Part shown: positions 17,015-25,381 of the stretch, one piece after another | Layout of the letters: the number at the start of each line of letters is the position of its first letter | Position numbering within the stretch: position 1 is the stretch's first letter | Assembly (NCBI GenBank): GCA_014237365.1 | Contig: JABZFQ010000235.1 | Span: 1-38,116, forward strand | Reading direction: 5' to 3' | Length of the DNA stretch: 38,116 nt | DNA from: Desulfobacteraceae bacterium | GTDB taxonomy: Bacteria; Desulfobacterota; Desulfobacteria; Desulfobacterales; ETH-SRB1 | Notes under the pieces: model-generated | What the model was told of the DNA's origin: nothing | Databases searched by the model: none | Seen by the model: only the letters and a program-made list of their open reading frames with translations | Program-made: the position numbers and the translations under genes

Positions 17015-19490
17015 TTAGTCCCCAAATGATTTTTTTTTGTGAAACGGTATATAAAAATATTTTATTATTGAGCAAGGCATCCCACTTGTTTGTCCAGCCA
17101 TAAACACTACCCTGGGAAGCATGTGTTTTAAAAAAATCCAAAAATTGCAAATAAGCTTTTCTCAGTTGCTTGCCAATCAGCAGCCTTTTAGAATTGAGCA
17201 CTTTGTCAATATTTTTGCTGAAAATTCCAGCGCATTCCTGCAAGATTTGGTCAAACTCCATCAGACATTCGACAGAGTAACCCCGCTTCTGCGAGTTACG
17301 CGCTACCTTTTGACCACTGGTCTTGAGCGTCTCACAGATTAGATGCTGATCATTATCGTAACCCAAAGCAGACATGGTCTCATGATTCAATATCCAAAAT
17401 AGTGCGTTGCGTGCATCATCAAACAAATCCTGCCATGATTTTTTTTGCCCCTTTCTGAAGAAATCCGCATTTATGGCCTGTAATTGCTGGAATGAAAGTA
17501 CATCGGTGCGGACAGGATCAATTTCCAGAAATGCCGCTATTTTTTTGAAAGTCGTATTAAAATCAGACACTACATCTTCGAATTTTAGAAACAATATTTT
17601 GTCTTTGGGATGCTGCATCCAGGATAGAGCGTGTTCACTCCAAAGTCCAAACATATTGTCGCCACAGCAAAGCAATGTATCGAGCAGTTCACTTAATGAA
17701 CGGTTGTTTTGATTAAACTTGTCCTTATAGGAAGCAAAAGAGCGTAATGCGGCACGCCCATCACGATAGATGTATATAACCTTATCTTTTGCAAAGCCTT
17801 CATGGTAAGGCGAATGGGTTTTTACCAACTTCAAGTTTTGTGTCTTGTACCGTAAGGGGTCAAGTTGTTCGAATTCTTTGGGTTGTAATTTTGAAGCATG
17901 TTGTTTACCTAAAAATAAAGGCCAGTGCATGAACTGGTGACCAACCACTTCAGAAACTTCAAAGATTTTTCCGATATCGGAGTTATCGTTATAGATTGAG
18001 TAGGATTTAAGTCCGAAGTTATGATTGAGAATAATTCTCAACAGGGTATTACCGGAACGAGGATATGAAGCCAGCCAGACCAGATTGGAAGAGCGTTTTT
18101 GTCTTGGTTGGCGGTAGCCTATGCTACGGTGAATAATCTGCTGGCCTCTACACGCGCGCATCCAAACCTCAAATCCGACAGGACAGTCCGGTAGCTTTCC
18201 CATGAGCGGTAGACAAACGCATAGTTCATCGCCAGTGGCCAAAAGTATGAAGTTGTCCAGGTCCGGCATGCGCAGCACAGTACCGCTCAATTTAAGAGCC
18301 TCAAAATCCTGCGGGGTTTGAGCCGCCCACAGCACCTCACCGATCGTTAGCTTCACCAGTTTCAGAACAGAGATCATCACAGTGCCATTGGTATTCAAGG
18401 GCTTCAGGATTATCGGCTTGTCCCTCAGCAGGATTGGCTCAGGCACTGGCAGGGTGATGTGCTGCCATTCATCAGCAATCAAGGGGATGGTTTCAACTAT
18501 TTCTCCGCGCTTTCGGGTTGAGGGGAACACAACCTGGGCGAAAAGGGAATGACCTGGTTCGGCAGCGATTCTTTTCTGTTCGGTTAGGCGGCTTGCCGCC
18601 TGCTTTTCGTATTGGCCAATAACGTCCAGCAAGCTTTCTACCAAATCCGGCCAGTCTGTTGTTTCGGTTGTCGAAGATTGAGCAGGCATGATGCCTTTGG
18701 CTGTTTGCAGGGTTGCATTTGGATTTTGCAACTGGCGCGGTTCCACAGCATTGCCCTCAGCCATTCCGGCCCATTGCCCACGGCGAATTTCCTTGTACAA
18801 TCGCTCATAGGCATGAAACTTCTGTTTGTCCTTGTCCGGCAGATTTGAGGCGTGGTGGCGCTTAAGTCTGGGCTGGATAAAATCAAGCAGTGAGGAAGAA
18901 AATGACCACGGATCATTGGGCCAGGCCATATTTAGTTCCGTGCCCATGCGGACCAGAGTAGATACAGGGTCGGCCAGAAGTTGGTCAAAGGTGACCAAAA
19001 CATAGCCTTGATCCTGGCAGGCGTGCAAAGCGTCCCGAACATGTGCCAGCCAGAGCAGGTGGGCTTTTGCCAAGTCAATGTTTTCGACGCGAGCCAGGGA
19101 CGGGGCAGCCTCCCAGGGATGACGAACCATGAGCACAAACCTGGATGCCAAACCTGCTTCCTGAAGGGCTTCTGCCCAAAGGGGCATGAACCGGCACAAA
19201 AAGGGGTCAGCCAGAAAAAGAGAGCCGGTTTCATTCCGGCAGTTTGCTATCAATGCATTGATGCGTTGCCTGGCCCGCTTCGCGCAGGGAGACTGCATCC
19301 AGCCCTGGGGAAGAGGCCCGGCCATTGTTGGAGAATGGTCGAGGTCCTGGAACAGCAGGCTATGGATAGTAGAAGCATCGGTCTGGGCCTGGTCGTCTAT
19401 GGATGTCATACCAAGCATGCGCAGGCATTGACCGAGGATGGATATGCCGTTTTTGGGTGTGCCTATTACTGTAATGATGGAATTGCTCAT
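16965..19490 (-). CDS. Double sulfotransferase protein with shared central domain
   Basis: The 841-residue protein has three parts. Residues 1-250 resemble a sulfotransferase-like P-loop domain, but the loop reads GTPKNGIS instead of GxxRSGTS, so it may be inactive; RFVLMVRHPWEAAPSLA is the 3'-phosphate region. About 310-450 is an all-beta-looking module (SLFAQVVFP, EWQHITLPVPEPIL, LKPLNTNGTVMIS) shared with the 859-codon ORF at 30260. From about 468, WLASYPRSGNTLLR is a canonical PAPS 5' loop and YIYRDGRAALRSFASY the 3' motif of an active sulfotransferase. It is likely to sulfate a glycan. The last 14-15 residues (GDEITSPSRRIDLG) and the stop come from repeat copy E. Confidence 0.8.
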   Translation of the reverse strand: MSNSIITVIGTPKNGISILGQCLRMLGMTSIDDQAQTDASTIHSLLFQDLDHSPTMAGPLPQGWMQSPCAKRARQRINALIANCRNETGSLFLADPFLCRFMPLWAEALQEAGLASRFVLMVRHPWEAAPSLARVENIDLAKAHLLWLAHVRDALHACQDQGYVLVTFDQLLADPVSTLVRMGTELNMAWPNDPWSFSSSLLDFIQPRLKRHHASNLPDKDKQKFHAYERLYKEIRRGQWAGMAEGNAVEPRQLQNPNATLQTAKGIMPAQSSTTETTDWPDLVESLLDVIGQYEKQAASRLTEQKRIAAEPGHSLFAQVVFPSTRKRGEIVETIPLIADEWQHITLPVPEPILLRDKPIILKPLNTNGTVMISVLKLVKLTIGEVLWAAQTPQDFEALKLSGTVLRMPDLDNFILLATGDELCVCLPLMGKLPDCPVGFEVWMRACRGQQIIHRSIGYRQPRQKRSSNLVWLASYPRSGNTLLRIILNHNFGLKSYSIYNDNSDIGKIFEVSEVVGHQFMHWPLFLGKQHASKLQPKEFEQLDPLRYKTQNLKLVKTHSPYHEGFAKDKVIYIYRDGRAALRSFASYKDKFNQNNRSLSELLDTLLCCGDNMFGLWSEHALSWMQHPKDKILFLKFEDVVSDFNTTFKKIAAFLEIDPVRTDVLSFQQLQAINADFFRKGQKKSWQDLFDDARNALFWILNHETMSALGYDNDQHLICETLKTSGQKVARNSQKRGYSVECLMEFDQILQECAGIFSKNIDKVLNSKRLLIGKQLRKAYLQFLDFFKTHASQGSVYGWTNKWDALLNNKIFLYTVSQKKIIWGLRNGDEITSPSRRIDLG

Positions 19491-19590
19491 ATGTTTTCCA
19501 TTGCAAAAAAACTCTGAATTCTTTTTTGTCTGTTCTTCCTGGACTGCTTTGGATGCAGCGAATGGCTAATAATTCTTCGCTTTTTGCAGC

Positions 19591-22500
19591 TTAACCCTTA
19601 TTGACTTTTTTCCAGCGCTTCTCGAATTCCTTCTGCACCGCTGTCTGGTCTTTTTCAAATAACGGTTTATCGAAAGGGTTGCCCAGCTTGATCAGATTGC
19701 GGCGCAGGTCTCTCGTTTGGTGGAGCCTGGTAAAAGCCTCGGCACGACTGTCAGGCGCAAGGGCGGTATCCATTTCCCGCTTGTACTCGTCTAACCGTGT
19801 AATGGATAATTGTCCTTTCCTGCGGCGGAAAGCGCCCAAGGGTTTTTTGCATTGAAAATACTCCGCATGGCGGGCTAATTCGCGCCACAGACTCCAGTCC
19901 CCAGCCAGTTTGAAACCCCGCAGCGCGTGCCTGCTCTTGAACCATAAACGCTTTTTAAAAAACATGCCTTCCTGCTGCAGAAAATGCCAGTAATGTCCAT
20001 CACACAGACCTTCCCTGATGATAGCGGTAGGGGTGGGCACGTCCCGTTCCAGGATTGGAGCATCATTTTTAATGACATATTGTGGTCCGCCGATCCATTG
20101 AACTTCAGGATGATCAAGAGATATTTTGCAGAGCGAATACAAGGCGCTCGGCATCAGGACATCATCGGCGTTAATCCAAGTCATGAAATTATCAGGGGAG
20201 ATAAACATACAGTCAAACCCCTTGATGATGGCATCGTACACTCCCTGATCCGGTTCACTGGACCAGGTGAAGTTTACACATTGACACTTGATATCCGGAG
20301 TTTGGCTGGTAAGCACCTCTTCCCAGTGCTTCAACTTATCAATTGTCCCGTCGGTGGAGCCACCGTCCTGAACATGATAACGGATGCTCAGGTTGCCAGC
20401 CTGGGAAATAACGCTTTGAATTGTCTGATCAATCGTTTCGAAAGTGTTTAAGCTTGGTGTTACTATAAAAAAAGCGAATTGTTGCTGATTATCTATAAAT
20501 GACACTGAGTTTTTGTTTTTTAAAGACAAAGAGCCTACAACATCTTCCATGTTTTTCTTCCATAGAACACTAAGATTGGATGGGCACCCATGTGTTGAAT
20601 AAGTTTTTTTAGTATTGTGAAACCATGTTTTATTATATGCCGTTTCACTCATACAATACAAATCAGGATCATTTGAAATTTTTTCAGGATTAACAAAAGC
20701 GTTACATGTTTTTACCCTTTCAAAAATTCTATAAATAATTTTATTTGTCCAAAAGCTATTTGAGTTAAAAATAACATCCAATAAATGGAAACTATAGCCG
20801 CCGGGTTTTAACACACGATTTATGTCATCAATAATTTTATCGAAAAATGAGGTATCCCCTTGGGGTACATGCTCTAAAGCAGAAATAGAAAAAACAAAAT
20901 CAAAATAATTATCTGGTAATTCAGGGTTGAAATTGCCCATATAATCTCTAATAAGTCGTCCGTGAATATTCTTCGTATCTTTAGGGCCGTTTCCCAAGCC
21001 TTCCAATGCATCAATATTCCAACACTCATGAGTTTTTGAAAAATGTTTTAATATGCGAGAATGACCACCATCAACCTCCAAAATATTCGAGCCTGCTGGC
21101 ACATTGACTTTTATAAAGGCAAATACCAATAAATCTTGATAGTTTTTTAGCTCCGCTGACTCACAATCAATTTTTTTACCAAATAATTCAATATCTAAGG
21201 ATTTAAATAGGTCCCAATGAGAACGGCGGGCAAAAGTAAAATCGTTAAAATTGTCTGGATCAACCTTCATGTTTTCGATTTCAATTATTTTTTGTTGCCC
21301 ACGAAGACAATTTGTTGAAGGTGTTTCCTTGAATTCAATATTATTTCTTTTTTTCTGGCTTTCCTTTGACGGTTTTAAAACTGAGGACGCTTCTAAGATG
21401 GTATGCTCTTTTTTATCGTCTTCGTTGTTAAACCGTTTTTTTGGCCAATTCCCAAAATGTTTATGGTATTGATAATGTCCTTGTCCTTGCGCTCCAGTTT
21501 CGACCAAAATTAATTTACCGCTTGGATAATCCTTGAACTTTAAAATTCTTTGTTTGAGCTCTTGTTCATCAACAAGAGTTCTTAATGCATCTGATCTTTC
21601 TTGCGCGGTTACCGTTGATTCTATCTCTTTCTTGTAAATATCAAAATGCCTTTGTGAAAGCTGTCCTTCCTTCAATCGAGATGCTGCGAGCGGAAACTGA
21701 AATTGAATCAAGTAAGCATAGTGTGCAAAAAGGCGCCAAAGGTCCCAGTCTCCGGCGTACTTGAAATTTTTTATCAATTTACCCGCACCAACTTTGTTCC
21801 ACAACCAGTTACGAAAAAAAATCCCTTCCTGCATCAAAAAATGCCAATGTATTCCGTCACACAAACCATGCTTGACAGCATCGGTCGGCGTTGGCCGGCA
21901 AGTTTGAAGAATATTGATATCTTCTTTTATGATACTTGCAGACCCAGACAACCATGAAACATATTCAGGCTTAAATTGATTCGCAATGTAATGAATAAAG
22001 GCAAAAGCACCAGGCATGAGAATATCATCAGCATTGATCCATGTCATAAACGCATTGGGAGGAATGGACATAGTCTCGAATCCTTTGGCCAAGGCATCAT
22101 ACATGCCATGGTCAGCGTTGCTTGCAAAGGTGAAAACAATATTTTTGCACTGTATGGGGAATACATCGCTTTCCAGGCGCTCTTTCCATAGGGTTAATTT
22201 CTCCAAGGTTCCGTCAGTGGAACCGCCATCCTGGACATGGTAGCGGATGGAAAAATCGCCAGCTTGGGTGAGTACACTGAGGATCGTCTGATCAATCGTA
22301 TTTGCAGCGTTCAGGCAAGGCGTGACAATATAAATGACAGATATAATATTTGAAAAGTAAAAATCAGATTTTCTTTTATTAGAAAAACGAATCAGATTTT
22401 TACATTCATTCCGACCTGAAGTGTTAAAAATATATCGTGCTTCAATTATTCTTTCTGTTTGGTCAGGAATATCATGTTCATTCTGCAGATCAACTAACAG

Positions 22501-23280
22501 TCTTTCAAAACGATTTGACATTTCTATTAAATTGGTATTTTCTATATCATGCTCATAGATTACTCTGGAAGCACCCTCCCACATTGCATCCTTAAGAAGC
22601 CATTCTTTCGATAAACGTTCTTTCTGTATTAAATGCCTAACTTCAATAGATGGAACATAAAGTACATCGTACCCATATAATTGTATAGAAATATTGGTAG
22701 ATAATTCTTCATGTGCTAATAAGATTGATCCCTTACGACCAAGAAAAAGATTAAACCCTCCACATTTACGTAAGATATCTGTGCGGTAGGCTACATTTGC
22801 CCCTACAAGCCACTTGCCTGCATCAATGTAAATATCTTCGTTACCCCAGTCCAATACGGCAAGACAGCCAAGCAATTTCCCTTTGAGCCATACAGGTGGC
22901 TCTTCTTCCCATATAGGATTGACTCTGCCTCCGATAACCCCTGCTGCAGGATAGCGATTGAAAGCTTTAATAATTTTTTCTGCCCAGTCCGGGGCAGCTA
23001 TGGCGTCGTCATCAATGAATGCAATGATTGGAGTCTGGCACCTATCTATGGCAATATTACGAGCATACGAAAGACCAGATTTGTCAGTAATAATATATTC
23101 TAAGTTTCTAAAACCAAGAAGTGAATCTCGAAAAGCTGTAGAATCAGTTTTCAAAAGTGAATTATCGACAACAATTATATCAAATTTTTCAGGCTTCAGC
23201 GTCTGTTTTTTAAGTGCCTCAAGGCATCTTTTGAGCCAAGCAAATCTATTGTATGTACAAACTGCTATCGTAATTTTCAT
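19591..23280 (-). CDS. Multi-module GT2-GT2-methyltransferase-GT2 protein
   Basis: The 1229-residue protein reads in order: GT2-a, about 1-300 (IAVCTYNRFAWLKRCL, VVDNS, AFIDDDAIAAPDW); GT2-b, about 315-580 (YIVTPCLNAANTIDQTI, VQDGGSTDGT, TWINADDILMPGA, KYAGDWDLWR); a class I methyltransferase, about 670-910 (ILEVDGGHSRILKHF, ISALEHVPQGD, NRVLKPGG); and GT2-c, about 935-1200 (FIVTPSLNTFETIDQTI, VQDGGSTDGT, TWINADDVLMPSA, KLAGDWSLWR). GT2-b and GT2-c are clearly duplicates. Such proteins may build and methylate an oligosaccharide unit in one chain (inference). The ATG overlaps the stop of the 78-codon ORF upstream (TAATG). Confidence 0.87.
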   Translation of the reverse strand: MKITIAVCTYNRFAWLKRCLEALKKQTLKPEKFDIIVVDNSLLKTDSTAFRDSLLGFRNLEYIITDKSGLSYARNIAIDRCQTPIIAFIDDDAIAAPDWAEKIIKAFNRYPAAGVIGGRVNPIWEEEPPVWLKGKLLGCLAVLDWGNEDIYIDAGKWLVGANVAYRTDILRKCGGFNLFLGRKGSILLAHEELSTNISIQLYGYDVLYVPSIEVRHLIQKERLSKEWLLKDAMWEGASRVIYEHDIENTNLIEMSNRFERLLVDLQNEHDIPDQTERIIEARYIFNTSGRNECKNLIRFSNKRKSDFYFSNIISVIYIVTPCLNAANTIDQTILSVLTQAGDFSIRYHVQDGGSTDGTLEKLTLWKERLESDVFPIQCKNIVFTFASNADHGMYDALAKGFETMSIPPNAFMTWINADDILMPGAFAFIHYIANQFKPEYVSWLSGSASIIKEDINILQTCRPTPTDAVKHGLCDGIHWHFLMQEGIFFRNWLWNKVGAGKLIKNFKYAGDWDLWRLFAHYAYLIQFQFPLAASRLKEGQLSQRHFDIYKKEIESTVTAQERSDALRTLVDEQELKQRILKFKDYPSGKLILVETGAQGQGHYQYHKHFGNWPKKRFNNEDDKKEHTILEASSVLKPSKESQKKRNNIEFKETPSTNCLRGQQKIIEIENMKVDPDNFNDFTFARRSHWDLFKSLDIELFGKKIDCESAELKNYQDLLVFAFIKVNVPAGSNILEVDGGHSRILKHFSKTHECWNIDALEGLGNGPKDTKNIHGRLIRDYMGNFNPELPDNYFDFVFSISALEHVPQGDTSFFDKIIDDINRVLKPGGYSFHLLDVIFNSNSFWTNKIIYRIFERVKTCNAFVNPEKISNDPDLYCMSETAYNKTWFHNTKKTYSTHGCPSNLSVLWKKNMEDVVGSLSLKNKNSVSFIDNQQQFAFFIVTPSLNTFETIDQTIQSVISQAGNLSIRYHVQDGGSTDGTIDKLKHWEEVLTSQTPDIKCQCVNFTWSSEPDQGVYDAIIKGFDCMFISPDNFMTWINADDVLMPSALYSLCKISLDHPEVQWIGGPQYVIKNDAPILERDVPTPTAIIREGLCDGHYWHFLQQEGMFFKKRLWFKSRHALRGFKLAGDWSLWRELARHAEYFQCKKPLGAFRRRKGQLSITRLDEYKREMDTALAPDSRAEAFTRLHQTRDLRRNLIKLGNPFDKPLFEKDQTAVQKEFEKRWKKVNKG

Positions 23281-23516
23281 TATTTGTTCTCATTTTTTAT
23301 TGACAACTTTGCATGCAGATCGAACCACCCATGAATTGCATCATCATGATCTGGATTTTTAGCGAAACTCTCCGGATCCCATACTTTTTTAATAGCAATC
23401 AAAATTTCATCATAACTTTTCCATTCGCCTGGAGTTTCCTCACCGAATGGACCACTCGCTCCAAAAGGAAAATCATGCTCGACATATGAAAATTCTTGGT
23501 AGTCCCTACAAAGCAA
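23280..23516 (-). CDS. Small hypothetical ORF, possibly a truncated gene
   Basis: The 78-codon ORF ends in TAATG overlapping the start of the 1229-residue protein, which argues for translation coupling. Its own start is a TTG without a convincing ribosome site, and the protein (EHDFPFGASGPFGEETPGEW, DHDDAIHGWFDLHAKLS) looks like the soluble end of a larger protein. I do not recognise the family. It may be the remnant of a gene whose 5' part was lost near the palindrome at 23637-23699. Confidence 0.45.
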   Translation of the reverse strand: MLCRDYQEFSYVEHDFPFGASGPFGEETPGEWKSYDEILIAIKKVWDPESFAKNPDHDDAIHGWFDLHAKLSIKNENK

Positions 23517-23636
23517 TGCAGGCTATAAAATACCGTTCTGTATGACTTTTGCAATCCCATGATTTTTTGTTATGTGCTAATAGCAACCATGATATGTAAC
23601 TAAATTAAATCATTGCTATGCACTGTATTACTACCA

Positions 23637-23699
23637 GGAAGCGGGGCTTTAGCTCCGCCTTGTTGCGCAGTGTTTTTGCGGGACTAAAGTCCCACTTCC
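23637..23699. repeat. REP-like intergenic palindrome
   Basis: Terminal arms GGAAGCGGGGCTTTAGCTCC and the reverse-complement-like GGGACTAAAGTCCCACTTCC are separated by ~20 bases. It lies in the 250-bp gap between the GT2-NKWYS gene and the 78-codon ORF. Nothing else is recognisable in that gap. Confidence 0.75.
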
Positions 23700-23767
23700 G
23701 TGCAAAGGTGGCAAAAGTTATAATAGATAACTTGTTGAAATTATTGACCCGCATTGTTTTGCAGGGA

Positions 23768-25381
23768 CTACCCACGCTTCTGTAACCATTTGTTGTAAAA
23801 TCGACTTATCTCTTCATCCGTATAAAAATGTTTTACCATTTCATGGGAATATATTTTCTCCAATTGTTCTCTGTTAAATCTCATATTTTGTTTAGCATTT
23901 TCATATTCACAGGAATAGTGTTTAGCTGAACTTATGTTTATCTTAGAAAGTTTTAGATTGGGAATACCAAAAAACTCTTCCATTGCCGGGGAAAAAATTC
24001 GTGACAAATCCTCAAAACGAAAAACTAATACTTCAATGTTACTTTTTCTTATAATTGTATAACCTTTTTTATGATTAAAGGGATATTTGTATACATCTAT
24101 CCCCATAGTATCTTTATATTGGATATCGAAATGAGTTAAAATGTAATTGGTTACATTAAATATCGCAGACTCAATATTTTCCACTGTTGCTTTGTTGATT
24201 TCAAAAATCCCAGAGAGTCCACCTGCTATAGGATCTCTCACACCAGCAATAAATTTAAAAATAGGACTGCTATTGTAATTATTGAATATTGATTTTAGTG
24301 ACAGTCCAACTACTGGATGGCATAGAGCAGGTAAACATCCAGGCAAATTACGATATATGGTTGCAGGATTCATTTGGTGGATATGATAACATTGTGCAGG
24401 CAAAACGCTTTGGGACAAATTTTTTAATGTATGACAGATTGACTTACTTGCAACCTTACCCATAGTCATGACCGGAATAATCCAATCTCCTTTGGTACCT
24501 ACGCGGTCATGTTCAACAAACCCACAACGACTTGCTGCACATTCATTTTCATCCTCTGGAAGCATAAATACTTCACCCTTATCAAAAAGTTTCTGGGCCA
24601 TTCCCCTATCAAAAGCCTCTTTTACTGTCCATTGTCTTCGCAGTTGATATCCTCTGTCTCGCTCCAGACGAAACTGCTTTTGTTCTGCCTCGGATAAATT
24701 TGCGGCCAGCCTATCCACAAATACAAAGTTTTCCGGCTGCCAATAGCTTGGCATCAACTGTTCTCTACCAGTCTGGGTCTCCTGGGCATGGTTGAAAACA
24801 CCCAGCACAACATCGACTTTTTTGATGGAAAAATGCATGGCCGTTTCTATGAGAAATGCCAGATCATGCTTGGCCCCATTTTTTTCCTTTAAGGATATCT
24901 TTTTCTGTACTTTTCGCAGATAGAAATATCCCACGGGATTAACGCAAAAGGCATTTGCCTTCCAATGCCGAAGTACAGAGGGAAAATCGGTTTTAGGATC
25001 GCAAGTCCATTCATGTATACCGCCAGGTTTTTCGGAGCGTACCAAGACCTTGCCCATAACCATTTCCGCCCCTTTTTGAAAATGGGGAATGACTGCGGAA
25101 AAAGCGTCTTCCAGGTAATAGTCGTCCGTATTCAGGTAACCGATGATCGCCCCTGTGGCCATAGAAAATCCCTTATTCATGGCGTGTATCTGGCCCCTAT
25201 CCGGCTCTGATACCCACTTCAAATGGGGATAGCATTTCAGAATATCCAGGGTGCCGTCGGTGGAACCGCCATCCACAATAATATGTTCATAATTGGCATA
25301 GCCCTGAGCCAGGACGCTTTGAATGGCCTTTCCTATGGTTATACTGCTGTTGAATGACGGTGTGATGATGGAAATTTTCAA
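23768..25381 (-). CDS. GT2 fused to NKWYS-type putative sulfotransferase
   Basis: The 537-residue protein has an N-terminal GT2 domain, about 1-230 (ISIITPSFNSSITIGKAIQS, VDGGSTDGTLDIL, GYLNTDDYYLEDA). The C-terminal half, from about 300, resembles the NKWYS capsular-polysaccharide family (MTMGKVASKSICHTL as a nucleotide loop, FIAGVRDPIAGGLSGIF, and the terminal RFYNKW). That family is annotated as putative capsule synthesis and is sulfotransferase-like by motif. The start is TTG, overlapping the TGA stop of the 1557-residue gene (TTGA) with GAGGGAG about 8 bases upstream, so translation is coupled. Confidence 0.8.
   Translation of the reverse strand: MKISIITPSFNSSITIGKAIQSVLAQGYANYEHIIVDGGSTDGTLDILKCYPHLKWVSEPDRGQIHAMNKGFSMATGAIIGYLNTDDYYLEDAFSAVIPHFQKGAEMVMGKVLVRSEKPGGIHEWTCDPKTDFPSVLRHWKANAFCVNPVGYFYLRKVQKKISLKEKNGAKHDLAFLIETAMHFSIKKVDVVLGVFNHAQETQTGREQLMPSYWQPENFVFVDRLAANLSEAEQKQFRLERDRGYQLRRQWTVKEAFDRGMAQKLFDKGEVFMLPEDENECAASRCGFVEHDRVGTKGDWIIPVMTMGKVASKSICHTLKNLSQSVLPAQCYHIHQMNPATIYRNLPGCLPALCHPVVGLSLKSIFNNYNSSPIFKFIAGVRDPIAGGLSGIFEINKATVENIESAIFNVTNYILTHFDIQYKDTMGIDVYKYPFNHKKGYTIIRKSNIEVLVFRFEDLSRIFSPAMEEFFGIPNLKLSKINISSAKHYSCEYENAKQNMRFNREQLEKIYSHEMVKHFYTDEEISRFYNKWLQKRG

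Noticed and set aside
18981-19517. 178-codon plus-strand ORF opposite the double sulfotransferase
   Set aside because: It is an antisense shadow of a strongly supported domain, with no recognisable motif.
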